This document shows, piece by piece, positions 12,860 through 23,459 of a DNA stretch of 64,000 nucleotides (position 1 is its first letter; every line of letters starts with the position of its first letter). The notes below the pieces were generated by a model, which had not been told where the DNA came from, did not search any database, and was given only the letters and a program-made list of their open reading frames with translations. Both the position numbers and the translations under genes were made by a program. The stretch comes from Congregibacter litoralis KT71 (GTDB lineage Bacteria; Pseudomonadota; Gammaproteobacteria; Pseudomonadales; Halieaceae), in contig NZ_CM002299.1 in the NCBI RefSeq assembly GCF_000153125.2, forward strand, positions 186,809 to 250,808, written 5' to 3'.

Positions 12860-12933
12860 CTAAAGTCTCACAGTGTTGAAAGTTAAAAGGTGCGTTTGTA
12901 AATCAGTGTATCGGTCGTAAATCGTTGGTTCTG

Positions 12934-13842
<909 letters not shown>

Positions 13843-13980
13843 TCAGCTCTACGGTCAATTCATGACTGTTATTGCTGAGGCTTTAAACGCAATAAACGTT
13901 TCTAACCCTACACACGCGACCTACATAGCGTATGACTAACGAGTAGGTAGCGTACATGCCGCACATTACCCACGTAATCA

Positions 13981-14004
13981 CGTGCTTACGTGCTTACGTG
14001 CTTA
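13981..14004. repeat. three tandem 8-bp repeats (CGTGCTTA) reaching the atpI stop codon
   Basis: CGTGCTTA occurs three times without interruption, and the last three bases are the TAA stop of atpI read on the minus strand. The array therefore also fixes the C-terminal boundary of that gene. A looser copy (CGTAATCA) precedes it. Nothing else is recognisable in 13813-13980. Confidence 0.8.
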
Positions 14005-14418
14005 CTTTGAGCGCAACAGCCGGATACCATCGACTATCTGTATCACCCAAAACACGCCAAAGCCTGCAAACACCCAACCGGGGCTCGCGGGCTGCAAAAC
14101 TGCAAAGGTCAGTGCAAACGCCACCGCACTGAGTACAAATTTTCCGCCTTCTGCGCCCAAACCGAGACGCGCCGCCTGTTGCGCGCTTTGCCGGGCCGCC
14201 GCGGTGATTCGCACCGCGAAATAAGCCTGAGGCACGATAGCGCACATCGCTCCACACACCAGAGATACCGCGTTGGCTAAACCGGCCACCAAATAAACAC
14301 TTGGAGCCACCAACAACAGCAACATCATCTGGATAAGGGTGGTCCGCAGATACCGCGGCCTTGGGGGCGTCTTGTGCGCGGCCTGAACAGCCTTTTCCCC
14401 CACCCCTTCTTGCGCCAC
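14002..14418 (-). CDS. atpI: F1Fo ATP synthase accessory subunit I
   Basis: First gene of the atp operon; AtpI-type proteins help c-ring assembly. From GTG 14418 it has 138 residues with four predicted membrane segments (LIQMMLLLLVAPSVYLVA, AVSLVCGAMCAIVPQAYFA, FVLSAVAFALTFAVL, WVFAGFGVFWVIQIV). A longer reading to ATG 14481 is possible in frame, but it would start upstream of the promoter at 14449-14477 and so would not be in the transcript. GTG at 14403 is another option. Identity rests on operon position and membrane topology, since this family is weakly conserved. Confidence 0.82.
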   Translation of the reverse strand: MAQEGVGEKAVQAAHKTPPRPRYLRTTLIQMMLLLLVAPSVYLVAGLANAVSLVCGAMCAIVPQAYFAVRITAAARQSAQQAARLGLGAEGGKFVLSAVAFALTFAVLQPASPGWVFAGFGVFWVIQIVDGIRLLRSK

Positions 14419-14448
14419 TAACTCGTACGTCCTGATTTGGGCGGGCGC

Positions 14449-14477
14449 ATTATAGGAGGTATACCTACCGCGTTCAA
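14449..14477 (-). promoter_or_regulatory. sigma70 promoter of the atp operon
   Basis: On the minus strand TTGAAC (14477-14472) is followed after exactly 17 bases by a perfect TATAAT (14454-14449) and then GCGCCCGCCC. The predicted start of transcription, near 14442, is about 25 bases upstream of the GTG start chosen for atpI. The GC-rich stretch after the -10 is of the kind linked to growth-rate control. Confidence 0.85.
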
Positions 14478-14617
14478 GCAAAGGGATGAGGTGTTACGGG
14501 AATAAAAAGCTAAAGAAATACAAGGACTAAGCCTGCTATCCGGGTAAGTACTAGATGTAGGCGAAAGAACGCTCATAACAGCCACATCTGGTAGCTTTTA
14601 CGCACTTTAAGCGCCAA

Positions 14618-15496
14618 TTACTTCAAGTGGCTCAGGATACCGTCGAGCTCATCCAGACTGCCGTAGTTGAGAATCAGCTTCCCCTTGCCGCTGGCACTGT
14701 GTTGAATATGCACGGCGCTGCCGAGTTTTTGTGACAACTCGTCCTGAAGGCTTCGAATATTGGGATCGAGAGTTTTTGGCTGAGCCGCCGGTTTCTCAGA
14801 CTGCTGTTGCCGCACCAAAGCTTCCGTCTGCCTGACAGACAGACCTTTGGCGACCACACGTCGTGCCAGTTGCACCTGCTGCTCGGCATCCAGGGTCAGG
14901 AGGCAACGGGCATGGCCCATATCCAGATCCCCGTGCTCCAGCATAGTTCGCACATCTGGTGCCAGGGCAATGAGACGTAAAAGATTGGCAACCGCTGACC
15001 GCGATTTACCTACGGCATCCGCAACCTGCTGCTGGGTCATCTCGAACTCGTTTTGCAGACGCTCCAGAGCATAGGCCTCTTCGATAGGATTCAGGTCCTC
15101 CCGCTGAATATTCTCGATGAGGGACATGGCAATTGCCGATTCGTCGGAGACATTCCGAATCAGCGCAGGAATGGTATCGAGCCCGGCCTGCTGTACTGCG
15201 CGCCAGCGCCGCTCTCCCGCAATGATTTCAAAACGCTCTTTGGCGATGGGTCTGACGACAATTGGCTGCATAACCCCCTGGGCCTTGATGCTGTCCGCCA
15301 GCTCCTGCAGGGCAAAGGGATCAAAGTCCCGTCGGGGTTGGTATTGCCCGCGCTGAATCAGGTCCACGGGAAGCTCCTGGAGCAGGCCTTTGTCCGAGCT
15401 GCTTTCCTCGGGAGCTGATGATGGCTCCTCAGAGCGCTGACTCCCTGCGAGGAGTGCATCAAGACCCTTACCGAGGCTACGACGCTTAGTGGCCAT
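14618..15496 (-). CDS. parB: chromosome-partitioning protein ParB
   Basis: Binds parS sites and spreads as a CTP-dependent clamp to organise the origin region; 292 residues. MATKRRSLGKGLDALL at the N-terminus is the typical ParA-contact tail. The ParB/Sulfiredoxin domain carries GERRWRA, and the helix-turn-helix is EMTQQQVADAVGKSRSAVANLLR. A C-terminal dimerisation region ends at LSHLK. Two parS sites lie in recF about 12 kb away. parA lies 2 bases upstream in the same transcript. Confidence 0.97.
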   Translation of the reverse strand: MATKRRSLGKGLDALLAGSQRSEEPSSAPEESSSDKGLLQELPVDLIQRGQYQPRRDFDPFALQELADSIKAQGVMQPIVVRPIAKERFEIIAGERRWRAVQQAGLDTIPALIRNVSDESAIAMSLIENIQREDLNPIEEAYALERLQNEFEMTQQQVADAVGKSRSAVANLLRLIALAPDVRTMLEHGDLDMGHARCLLTLDAEQQVQLARRVVAKGLSVRQTEALVRQQQSEKPAAQPKTLDPNIRSLQDELSQKLGSAVHIQHSASGKGKLILNYGSLDELDGILSHLK

Positions 15497-15498
15497 GG

Positions 15499-16296
15499 CT
15501 ATACTCCAACCCCGCGGTTTGATGAGAGGAGGCGCTCTTCACGCCGGATCATTTCACCAGCAAGAGCCATATAGGCTCGGGACCCGCGGGAATACTTGTC
15601 GTAATGCATGGCCGGAACACCATGACTCGGCGCCTCTGCCAGACGAACATTTCTGGGGATGACTGTTCGATAGACCTTTTCACCAAAATGTTCATGTAAC
15701 TGGGATGAGACCGCATTGGTGAGACTGTTGCGGGGATCGTACATGGTTCGCAAAATGCCTTCGACCTCCAAGCCGACGTTAACACTGGAGCGAACCTGCT
15801 CAATGGTATCGAGGAGAGCCGACAGACCTTCGAGGGCAAAATACTCGCACTGCATTGCGATGATCACCCCGTCGGCAGCAACCAAACCATTTAAAGTCAG
15901 CAGGTTAAGTGACGGCGGGCAATCAATGAGGATGTAATCGTAGCTGGATTGCACTTGCCCGAGAGCCGCTCGGAGGCGCCTTTCCCGGCCGTCGACCTGA
16001 ATCAACTCTACCTCTGCCGCGGTTACATCGCCGTTAGCCGGCAGGACCATGAACCCCCCTTCGGCTGCATCCTGAACAGCATCGGCTACACCACAGGCTT
16101 CGACAAGAACATCGTAAACGCTGCGTTTCAGGGAGTACTTATCCACACCGCTCCCCATGCTGGCGTTGCCCTGGGGATCGAGATCTACCAGAAGGACTCG
16201 CTTTCTCATAGCGGCCAGGGAGGCTGCGAGATTGACGCAGGTAGTGGTTTTTCCGACACCGCCCTTCTGGTTGGCAATAGCTATTATGCGTGCCAC
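15499..16296 (-). CDS. parA: chromosome-partitioning ATPase ParA
   Basis: Deviant Walker-A ATPase that positions ParB-parS complexes; 265 residues. KGGVGKTTT lies at residues 11-19, DLDPQGNAS at about 38-46, and the second Walker-like region is YDYILIDCPPSL. It is Soj/ParA of the chromosomal type, with only a short N-terminus and no DNA-binding extension. The neighbours rsmG (13 bases upstream) and parB (2 bases downstream) form the usual gid-par operon. Confidence 0.97.
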   Translation of the reverse strand: MARIIAIANQKGGVGKTTTCVNLAASLAAMRKRVLLVDLDPQGNASMGSGVDKYSLKRSVYDVLVEACGVADAVQDAAEGGFMVLPANGDVTAAEVELIQVDGRERRLRAALGQVQSSYDYILIDCPPSLNLLTLNGLVAADGVIIAMQCEYFALEGLSALLDTIEQVRSSVNVGLEVEGILRTMYDPRNSLTNAVSSQLHEHFGEKVYRTVIPRNVRLAEAPSHGVPAMHYDKYSRGSRAYMALAGEMIRREERLLSSNRGVGV

Positions 16297-16309
16297 TAGC
16301 TTATTCGCT

Positions 16310-16945
16310 TCATTGCAGGTCCAAATTAACCTTGGGTCCGATCCGCAGCAAGCAGCGGTACTCAGGCAGCCCCGGTACGTCTAAATCAGTGATTGAAACG
16401 GGCAATGATTTGCAATCAATGCGCTCCAACTCATCATCAGGGCGTTGCCCTTTCATGGCAAGAAACTCTCCCGACGGCAGCAACAGGTGCTCGCAGCCGG
16501 ATATCATAGCATCGAGGGATGCAAAGGCGCGGGACAGGACCGCGTCGTAGCGCTCCCCGGGGACAAAATCAGCTACCCGGGACTTTACGATCTCAACGTT
16601 ATCAAGGGACAGTTCGTTAGCGGCATGAGTCAGAAACCGGGTTTTCTTACCGTTACTGTCCAGGAGGGAAAAGTGTTTATCCGGAAGGGCGATCGCCAGT
16701 GGAATGCCGGGCAAACCGGCTCCCGTGCCCACATCGATAAACCGCTGTCCCCGCAGATGCGGTAGCACCGCAAGACTATCCAGAAGATGTTTAGTCACCA
16801 TGACCGCTTCGTCACGGATGGCGGTGAGGTTGTAGGCCTTATTCCACCGGGACAGTAATTTGAGGTACTGGAGCAGCAACTCCTGTTGCTCTTCGCTGAG
16901 ATCCAGGCCGAGATCCTCGAGCCCCAGACGTAAAGCTTTTTCCAC
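16310..16945 (-). CDS. rsmG: 16S rRNA (guanine527-N7) methyltransferase
   Basis: Methylates G527 of 16S rRNA using S-adenosylmethionine; loss gives low-level streptomycin resistance in other bacteria. It has 211 residues. The Rossmann fold carries FIDVGTGAGLPGIPLAI as the SAM-binding loop and YDAVLSRAFASL further on, both family hallmarks. It lies 3 bases downstream of mnmG in the gid-par operon. Confidence 0.97.
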   Translation of the reverse strand: MEKALRLGLEDLGLDLSEEQQELLLQYLKLLSRWNKAYNLTAIRDEAVMVTKHLLDSLAVLPHLRGQRFIDVGTGAGLPGIPLAIALPDKHFSLLDSNGKKTRFLTHAANELSLDNVEIVKSRVADFVPGERYDAVLSRAFASLDAMISGCEHLLLPSGEFLAMKGQRPDDELERIDCKSLPVSITDLDVPGLPEYRCLLRIGPKVNLDLQ

Positions 16946-16948
16946 TGA

Positions 16949-18886
16949 TCAGTGAGTCTGTTGTCGGGCGCCCCGGGGAGACCCTGAGGCCGCATCCCTT
17001 TGGGAACCCGCATCGACGGTACTTTTTTTGCGCTTCATGTGCACCAGCAGCAGGGATATGGCCGCCGGCGTAACCCCCGGTATTCTGGATGCCCGTCCCA
17101 GGGTTTCGGGTTTCTGCGCGATGAGCTTGTCTCGAACCTCATTGGATAACCCGGAGACCTGCAGATAATCCATATCCACCGGCAGGGATAATCCCTCGTA
17201 ACGTCGCACGCGATCGATTTCATCCCGCTGCCGATCTATATAGCCCGCATATTTAGCCTGGATACTCACCTGCAGGGCCGCCTGCTCATGATCCACAGCA
17301 TCGGAATCAAGGGCAGCGATATCTGAGTAATCGAGCTCCGGACGCTTGAGTAACTCGGCATAGCTGTATTCCCGGGACAGGGGCTTGCCAAGTTTACCGA
17401 TGAGGCTCCGCGCGGCAGTGCTTCCCGGTTGCACAAAGGTCCGCGACAGGCGCTGCTGTTCCGAGACGATGATGTCTCGCTTACGGCTGAACTGCTCCCA
17501 GCGCTCGTCGTTCACGAGACCGAGCTTTCGCCCCTGTTCCGTTAGCCGCAGATCGGCATTGTCTTCGCGCAGAAGTAATCGATGTTCGGCGCGGGACGTG
17601 AACATGCGGTAAGGCTCTTTCGTACCCATGGTGATGAGGTCGTCCACCAGCACTCCGAGGTAGGCCTCATCCCGTCGAGGGCACCAGGGCGCCTCTTCAC
17701 GAATTGCGAGGGCTGCATTGATGCCAGCCAGTAATCCCTGAGCCGCGGCCTCTTCGTAGCCCGTTGTGCCGTTAATCTGACCGGCAAAATACAAACCCGC
17801 GACGGAGCGGGTCTCCAGGGATGACAAAAGATCCCGGGGATCAAAAAAGTCGTATTCGATGGCATAACCGGGACGGGTGATATGCGCATTCTCAAAACCT
17901 TTGATGCTGCGGACCAATTCCATCTGCACATCAAAGGAAAGGCTTGTCGATATGCCGTTGGGATACAGTTCGTTGGTCGTCAGACCCTCGGGCTCAACAA
18001 ACACCTGGTGCGAGGCCTTGTCGGCAAAGCGCTGAACCTTGTCTTCAACGCTGGGGCAATAGCGGGGCCCCTCGCCCTCAATCACGCCCGTGTAAAGAGG
18101 GCTGCGATCAAGCCCGGCACGGATAATCTCGTGGGTGCGCTCGTTGGTGTAAGCCACCCAGCAGCAGCGCTGCTCCGGGTGTTCTCTGCGGTCACCTAAA
18201 AACGACATAACGGGTCGCGGGGTGTCGCCCCACTGTTTTTCCAGACTGTCGAGATCGATGCTGCGAGCATCCAGGCGGGGCGGCGTACCGGTTTTCAGGC
18301 GCTCGACACGGAAGGGAAGTTCCCGCAACCGCTCCGCCAGGGTGTTGGATGGCGGATCACCCGCCCGTCCACCTGCGGAGCGCGTCAGGCCAATATGCAT
18401 CTTTCCGCCAAGGAAAGTGCCCGTGGTCAAAATGACGCGCGGCGCCTTAAAACGCAGCCCGGTTTGCGTCACCACACCTTGCACTGTGTCGTTTTCAATA
18501 ATCAGATCATCGACAGCCTGCTGAAACACCTGCAAGCCCACCTGGGCCTCAATGATTGCGCGAATTGCATTGCGGTACAGCACACGATCTGCCTGGGCGC
18601 GGGTAGCACGCACGGCTGGACCTTTACGATTGTTCAAAACGCGAAATTGAATGCCCGCCTGGTCCGTGGCTTTTGCCATGGCGCCGCCAAGGGCATCGAT
18701 TTCCCGAACCAGGTGACTCTTACCGATCCCACCGATGGCCGGGTTACAGGACATTTGCCCGAGAGTATCAACGGAATGGGTCAGAAGTAGCGTCGCACAG
18801 CCCATCCGTGCTGAGGCTAGAGCAGCTTCAGTGCCGGCATGTCCGCCACCGATAACGATGACATCAAATTGTGATGGGTAATCCAT
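16949..18886 (-). CDS. mnmG: tRNA uridine-34 carboxymethylaminomethyl-modifying enzyme, FAD subunit
   Basis: Works with MnmE to build the cmnm5 group on tRNA wobble uridine 34. It has 645 residues. The FAD-binding [10 protein letters not shown] lies at residues 13-22. [15 protein letters not shown] and the MnmG signature near [10 protein letters not shown] are present, as is the C-terminal tRNA-binding helical domain. A Ser/Arg-rich tail of about 25 residues after the HMKRKK region is longer than in E. coli (629 residues). It is the first gene of the mnmG-rsmG-parA-parB transcript; a promoter is visible at 19028-19055. Confidence 0.98.
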   Translation of the reverse strand: MDYPSQFDVIVIGGGHAGTEAALASARMGCATLLLTHSVDTLGQMSCNPAIGGIGKSHLVREIDALGGAMAKATDQAGIQFRVLNNRKGPAVRATRAQADRVLYRNAIRAIIEAQVGLQVFQQAVDDLIIENDTVQGVVTQTGLRFKAPRVILTTGTFLGGKMHIGLTRSAGGRAGDPPSNTLAERLRELPFRVERLKTGTPPRLDARSIDLDSLEKQWGDTPRPVMSFLGDRREHPEQRCCWVAYTNERTHEIIRAGLDRSPLYTGVIEGEGPRYCPSVEDKVQRFADKASHQVFVEPEGLTTNELYPNGISTSLSFDVQMELVRSIKGFENAHITRPGYAIEYDFFDPRDLLSSLETRSVAGLYFAGQINGTTGYEEAAAQGLLAGINAALAIREEAPWCPRRDEAYLGVLVDDLITMGTKEPYRMFTSRAEHRLLLREDNADLRLTEQGRKLGLVNDERWEQFSRKRDIIVSEQQRLSRTFVQPGSTAARSLIGKLGKPLSREYSYAELLKRPELDYSDIAALDSDAVDHEQAALQVSIQAKYAGYIDRQRDEIDRVRRYEGLSLPVDMDYLQVSGLSNEVRDKLIAQKPETLGRASRIPGVTPAAISLLLVHMKRKKSTVDAGSQRDAASGSPRGARQQTH

Positions 18887-19415
18887 GGATCGATTGTAGC
18901 TGCTCTGGCCGGTTATCCAGAGAAGTTTCTCCTGGTGTGTTTTTTGATGTTGGTCGTTGTCAAAATGTCTTTCGCGTCATTCTTCGTACCTTGCAAAATC
19001 GGTCTGCGGATATTGCAAGGGCCGCGGATTATAGGCCGGCCATAAAATCCTGCAAGACGCGGTTTGTTTATGTTTATAAATAATTAATTAAGTACCTTTA
19101 TATAGGTATGTTTATTTATTGATGTTGTTATTAAGGAGCCTTTTTTTACGTATAAGTCGGTTTTCGCCAGTAAATTCAATACGTTATCTCAATGACAAGG
19201 CTGTCAACAGAGTCTGTAAGAAGCCTGTAAGGGCGACGCATGGATTTGGGATAAGTCGAGACTTGCTGACAGCGCTGGCTTTGTCCCCTGCTAAGACTTT
19301 TTTCATACCGTTTTTTTACCGGGACTTATTACTTACGTGGATAAGCTGGGGAAACGCTTTGGATTGATCGCCTACCGAACCGGTTAGCCTGGTTTGCTCA
19401 GATAGTCCGGTTACA
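18887..19415. other. AT-rich intergenic region between mnmG and mnmE, partly origin-like
   Basis: The 529 bases contain no convincing gene. They hold the mnmG promoter (19028-19055), an AT-rich core (about 19070-19145), and three DnaA-box-like 9-mers: TTATCCAGA at 18913-18921 (one mismatch), TTGGGATAA at 19246-19254 (two mismatches) and CGTGGATAA at 19336-19344 (one mismatch on the reverse strand). In E. coli, oriC lies next to mnmG (gidA). No box is perfect, so I rank this below the dnaA-side candidate. Confidence 0.45.
19028..19055 (-). promoter_or_regulatory. sigma70 promoter of the mnmG-rsmG-parA-parB operon
   Basis: On the minus strand TTGCAG (19055-19050), a 16-base spacer, and a perfect TATAAT (19033-19028) are followed by CCGCGGCCC. 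Transcription would start near 19020, leaving a leader of about 135 bases before mnmG. The -35 is weak, the -10 perfect. Confidence 0.65.
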
Positions 19416-20789
19416 TTATTTACCGATGCAAAAGCTGCCAAAAATCTCGCCGAGCAACTCATCGCTGCTAAACGACCCGGTAATACTGCCAAGACTATCC
19501 TGGGCGTAGCGCAGGTCTTCGGCGATGAGCTCAGCGGCCCCGTGATCCTTTAGTTGCAGCAAGCCCTGGGCAAGGTGCCCGGCACATTCCTCCAGGGCGA
19601 GGACGTGGCGTTCCCGGGCACTGAAATCGGAGCTTTCTGTGTCAGCGATGCCCGCGGTTGTCAGAAGATGACGGCGAAGGAGGTCGATCCCATCGCCGCG
19701 CAGGGCACTGAGGCAGATTTCGTTAATGTCACCGGTAGTAAAGGTGGCTGGGATATTTTGGATATCACACTTGTTGCGAATAAGAGTGATGGGTACCGCC
19801 TCGGGTAAGTCGCCCTCGTAGTGGCTGACCAGGGTAGCGGCGTCCAGAAGCGCTGATTCCCCGCTGTTATCGACAACCAACAGAATATGATCTGCGCTCT
19901 GCATCTCGCTGCGGGCCCGTCGAATACCTTCCTGCTCGATGGCGTCTCCCGAATCTCGGAGCCCCGCGGTATCGACAATGTGTAGTGGCAAACCATCGAT
20001 TTGAATGTGTTCGCGAAGGAGATCCCGGGTTGTTCCCGGTATGTCCGTGACAATAGCCGAGTCTTGCTCAGCGAGCTGGTTGAGCAGACTGGATTTACCC
20101 GCATTAGGTGCGCCAGCGATGACGAGTTTTAAACCATCACGCAGCGTTCTGCCCCGTCGGGCGCTTTTCAATAAGGCATTGATAGACGACGCCAGTGTCT
20201 CCAGACGTTCAAGAACGTCGCTTTCCGCGATGAAATCAATTTCTTCCTCGGGAAAATCAATGGCGGCTTCGATGAATACGCGCAAACGGATGAGCTGCTC
20301 CAACAGGGCGTCAACCTGCACGGAAAAACTGCCCGTGAGGGAGCGACTGGCGCTCCGGGCGGCCGCTTCCGTGCTGCTGCTGATGAGATCAGCAATAGCC
20401 TCGGCTTGAACCAAATCAATCTTGTTATTGAGAAAAGCGCGCTGACTGAATTCTCCGGGCGTTGCCTGTCGGGCTCCGTGGTAAATGCATTCCCGGAGCA
20501 CGGTGCGCAGGAGCACCGGCCCACCGTGACAATGGAGTTCAGCAACATCTTCACCGGTGAAGGAATGGGGGCCGGGAAATTGGAGGAGAAGGCCCTGGTC
20601 CAGGACGGCGTTTTGCCCGTCGACGATCGAAACAAAATGCGCCTGGCGAGCTTTGGCGTCAGTGGCCGTCATCTTACGGGCGATGGTAAAGGCGTCAGGG
20701 CCGGAGAGCCTGATAATGCCTACACCGCCAGCACCGGAGCCGGTGGCAATAGCGACGATAGTATCGCTGTCACCCACCATAAGATTCAT
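19416..20789 (-). CDS. mnmE: tRNA modification GTPase MnmE
   Basis: GTPase partner of MnmG in wobble-uridine modification; 457 residues. The N-terminal formyl-THF-binding domain (DTIVAIATGSGAGGVGIIR) precedes the G domain inserted in a helical domain. GAPNAGKSS (about 225-233), DIPGTTRD and DTAGLR are the G motifs, and the protein ends in the catalytic FCIGK box. ATG at 20780 is an alternative start four residues in. It follows yidC by 10 bases. Confidence 0.98.
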   Translation of the reverse strand: MNLMVGDSDTIVAIATGSGAGGVGIIRLSGPDAFTIARKMTATDAKARQAHFVSIVDGQNAVLDQGLLLQFPGPHSFTGEDVAELHCHGGPVLLRTVLRECIYHGARQATPGEFSQRAFLNNKIDLVQAEAIADLISSSTEAAARSASRSLTGSFSVQVDALLEQLIRLRVFIEAAIDFPEEEIDFIAESDVLERLETLASSINALLKSARRGRTLRDGLKLVIAGAPNAGKSSLLNQLAEQDSAIVTDIPGTTRDLLREHIQIDGLPLHIVDTAGLRDSGDAIEQEGIRRARSEMQSADHILLVVDNSGESALLDAATLVSHYEGDLPEAVPITLIRNKCDIQNIPATFTTGDINEICLSALRGDGIDLLRRHLLTTAGIADTESSDFSARERHVLALEECAGHLAQGLLQLKDHGAAELIAEDLRYAQDSLGSITGSFSSDELLGEIFGSFCIGK

Positions 20790-20799
20790 AGCAATTGAA

Positions 20800-22542
20800 T
20801 CAGGCTTTGGCGCCGGCGTTCTCTATCTGCCGGGTGATCACGTATTGCTGCGCCATGGACAAGAGGTTATTAACCACCCAATAGAGCACCAGTCCTGCGG
20901 GGAACCACAGGAAGAAGAAGGTGAAGATGACCGGTAACCACTGCATGATTTTTGCCTGCATGGGATCGGGCGGCGGCGGGTTGAGCTTCTGCATGAAAAA
21001 CATGCTCGCGCCCATCATTAGCGGCAGCACAAAATACGGATCCATGACAGAGAGGTCATCAATCCACAACATAAAGGGCGCGTGGCGAAGCTCCACGCTC
21101 TCCATGAGCATCCAGTACAGGGCAATAAATACGGGCATCTGTACCAGAATCGGTAAACACCCACCCATGGGGTTTATCTTTTCCTTCTTATACAGCTCCA
21201 TCATCGCCTGGGATTGCTTCTGTTTATCGTCGGCATATTGCTCGCGGATGTCGGCCATTTTTGGCTGAACCCGTCGCATGTTGGCCATGGACTTATAGCT
21301 GGTGGCAGACAACTTAAAGAACACGGCCTTGATCAGGACCGTCAGAAGGATGATGGCGACACCCCAGTTACCCACCACGGCGAATATCTTCGTGAGCAAC
21401 CAGAACAGCGGTTGTGCAACCCACCACAGCCAACCGTAATCCACGCTGAGTTCCAGGAAGGGGGAGATCTCCTGGAGGCTGTACTGGTCTTTGGGTCCTG
21501 CGTAAAAGCGAGCGCTTACTTCCTGTTGAGCGCCTGGTGCAACGACAACTGCCGGGCTGGTAAATCCCGCGATGTTAAAACCGCTGTTGGTAACACGGGT
21601 GCTGTAGGTGTGGGTTTTTTCAGGATTGGGAATCCATGCGCTCAGAAAATAGTGCTGGATCATGGCGATCCAGCCGCCAATGTTCTGCTCACGGAAGGGG
21701 TCGTCCTGCATGTCTTCAAAGCTGAACTTTTTAAAGCGGTCATCAGGCATTGTGGTTGCAGCGCCCAAAAAGGGCTGCATGCCCATGCTTCCGCCGCCGC
21801 CGGAATCCGCGGCGCTGCTGTCTCTTTTAATCTGACCAAACAGGTTGCCTTGCCAGGCCTCGCTACTCTGGTTGTTGATGATGAAATCAACGTCAACGAC
21901 ATAACTGTCCCGAAGGAAGCGAAAGCGTTTGGTCACCTCGATTCCCGCGTCGTTTGACCATGTCAGATCAACTTCCAGCGTATCAGCAGCCCCCATCTCA
22001 TAGCGGCTTGCGGTGCTCTGGTAGTTTGCCCTGGCCTTGCTATCGATACCATTTTTGCCGATGAGTCCGCTCTGAGCGACGTATACCCGGCGGGAATTGT
22101 TTTCAAGGAGTACAAAGGGGGTGTCAGGATCGTCGATATCGGCGAGGAATTTCGGAAGGGCTACTTCGACAATGTCCCCCCCCTTAAGATCGATAGCGAG
22201 CTGCAGACTATCGGTATACACCTGAATGATATTGCCGTTGTTACCCGAACCGGAACCGGTGTCTTCGGTGCTGGTATCCACTGCGGCGCCCACGGCGGGG
22301 ATATCCTCGATACCGATTGTGGGCTCGGCGACTGCCGGTGCAGCGGCGGCCGATGGTAAATCGCCCGTATCGGTCATGCCCGTAATTGGCTTATTACTGC
22401 TTTGTGTGTCGGGACCTGCGGTCAATCGCGTTTCAGTGCTGATGACATCATCTTTAACCGCCTTAAAGTTCACCCACTCCGTGAGCAACATAAACGATAG
22501 GAGCATGATCGCGCCGATAAGCAGCGTGCGTTGAATATCCAT
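20800..22542 (-). CDS. yidC: membrane protein insertase YidC
   Basis: Inserts and folds inner-membrane proteins, alone and with Sec. It has 580 residues from ATG 22542. An N-terminal membrane anchor (LLIGAIMLLSFMLLTEWV) is followed by a low-complexity Ser/Thr/Ala/Gly linker, a large periplasmic beta domain, and five C-terminal helices with the conserved GGCLPILVQMPVFIALYW. A TTG two codons earlier is also possible but overlaps the spacing to yidD. It lies in the rpmH-rnpA-yidD-yidC-mnmE cluster. Confidence 0.97.
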   Translation of the reverse strand: MDIQRTLLIGAIMLLSFMLLTEWVNFKAVKDDVISTETRLTAGPDTQSSNKPITGMTDTGDLPSAAAAPAVAEPTIGIEDIPAVGAAVDTSTEDTGSGSGNNGNIIQVYTDSLQLAIDLKGGDIVEVALPKFLADIDDPDTPFVLLENNSRRVYVAQSGLIGKNGIDSKARANYQSTASRYEMGAADTLEVDLTWSNDAGIEVTKRFRFLRDSYVVDVDFIINNQSSEAWQGNLFGQIKRDSSAADSGGGGSMGMQPFLGAATTMPDDRFKKFSFEDMQDDPFREQNIGGWIAMIQHYFLSAWIPNPEKTHTYSTRVTNSGFNIAGFTSPAVVVAPGAQQEVSARFYAGPKDQYSLQEISPFLELSVDYGWLWWVAQPLFWLLTKIFAVVGNWGVAIILLTVLIKAVFFKLSATSYKSMANMRRVQPKMADIREQYADDKQKQSQAMMELYKKEKINPMGGCLPILVQMPVFIALYWMLMESVELRHAPFMLWIDDLSVMDPYFVLPLMMGASMFFMQKLNPPPPDPMQAKIMQWLPVIFTFFFLWFPAGLVLYWVVNNLLSMAQQYVITRQIENAGAKA

Positions 22543-22548
22543 GATCAA

Positions 22549-22791
22549 TTAATCCTGGTGTTGACAGGCTGGTGGAACGGGGTCTGCGCCCCCTTCATGC
22601 CAAGGATGGCAACGGAGAACACGGCGGACGGCAAGACCGCAGCCTTTCCAGGCGCCGTGTTCTTCAATGGCCTCGACAGCATAGCTGGAGCAACTGGGGT
22701 AGTACCGGCAGTGATGTCCCAACAGAGGACTGATAAATAGCTGGTATCCGCGAATCAACGCCCGTAGTAGTGATGTGAATACAGCGTTCAC
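22549..22791 (-). CDS. yidD: membrane protein insertion efficiency factor YidD
   Basis: Small protein thought to help YidC-dependent insertion; 80 residues. The conserved core is [25 protein letters not shown], with the cysteine pair HCRYYPSC, and [18 protein letters not shown] is the C-terminal signature. It starts at GTG 22791 and overlaps the rnpA stop by 4 bases (GTGA), so it is translationally coupled. Confidence 0.95.
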   Translation of the reverse strand: MNAVFTSLLRALIRGYQLFISPLLGHHCRYYPSCSSYAVEAIEEHGAWKGCGLAVRRVLRCHPWHEGGADPVPPACQHQD

Positions 22792-23147
22792 TGAGGCGCG
22801 ACCGTCAGGCCAAGGCGAGTAAACTGTTTGACCAGTGCGTCCTTTATACGTGTTGCCGTTGCGTCTCGAGCACCAGGCCGAGTCAGGACAACAATATCAA
22901 AGGAAGGGGTCGATGGAGAGAGTGCGCGAAAATGCTCTCGCGTCAGCCGCTTAATGACGTTTCGTTTCACTGCCGTGGGGACGTGTTTTTTTGCGACTGC
23001 GAGTCCAAGTCGGTGACATGTCAGATCATTCTGACGTGCCAATAACAGCAACTCTTTTTGCCCGGCTTTATGATCCGGGGCTTTAAACACCTGCCGGTAA
23101 TCGTCAGCGGTAAGAAGCCGTTGGCTGGGGCGAAACATCGCAGCCAC
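22788..23147 (-). CDS. rnpA: ribonuclease P protein component
   Basis: Protein cofactor of RNase P, which cuts 5' leaders from tRNA precursors; 119 residues. The family signature is [17 protein letters not shown] in the central RNR helix, and [10 protein letters not shown] precedes it. The start is GTG at 23147 with AGGAGG eight bases upstream, stronger than the internal ATG at codon 4. It follows rpmH by 41 bases. Confidence 0.96.
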   Translation of the reverse strand: MAAMFRPSQRLLTADDYRQVFKAPDHKAGQKELLLLARQNDLTCHRLGLAVAKKHVPTAVKRNVIKRLTREHFRALSPSTPSFDIVVLTRPGARDATATRIKDALVKQFTRLGLTVAPQ

Positions 23148-23188
23148 AGAAACGGCCTCCTATCACTTCTCGGGTCAGATGACGCGTA

Positions 23189-23323
23189 TCAGGCGGCGAG
23201 GCGCTTACGACCTTTCGCACGACGACGTGAGATAACGGCGCGTCCGCTTTTAGTGGCCATGCGGCTACGGAAACCGTGAGTACGCTTGCGCTTTAGCACG
23301 CTGGGCTGAAAAGTTCTCTTCAT
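23189..23323 (-). CDS. rpmH: 50S ribosomal protein L34
   Basis: 44-residue ribosomal protein of the large subunit, reading [20 protein letters not shown] at the N-terminus and ending in [10 protein letters not shown]. This is essentially the textbook L34. It is too short for most ORF filters. It heads the leftward rpmH-rnpA-yidD-yidC-mnmE cluster, and a good promoter lies about 135 bases upstream. Confidence 0.97.
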   Translation of the reverse strand: MKRTFQPSVLKRKRTHGFRSRMATKSGRAVISRRRAKGRKRLAA

Positions 23324-23459
23324 GTTCCTACTCGCTTAAGTCTCTTTACGAGCCCACCGTTTACTGTGCAGGTATGCGACCTGTTTGAACACGGTAGGTT
23401 CGTCGATTAAAACGTGCCAGTGTCACTCTTTTTAAGGAGCTGGCAAATTTGGGCCGCGC

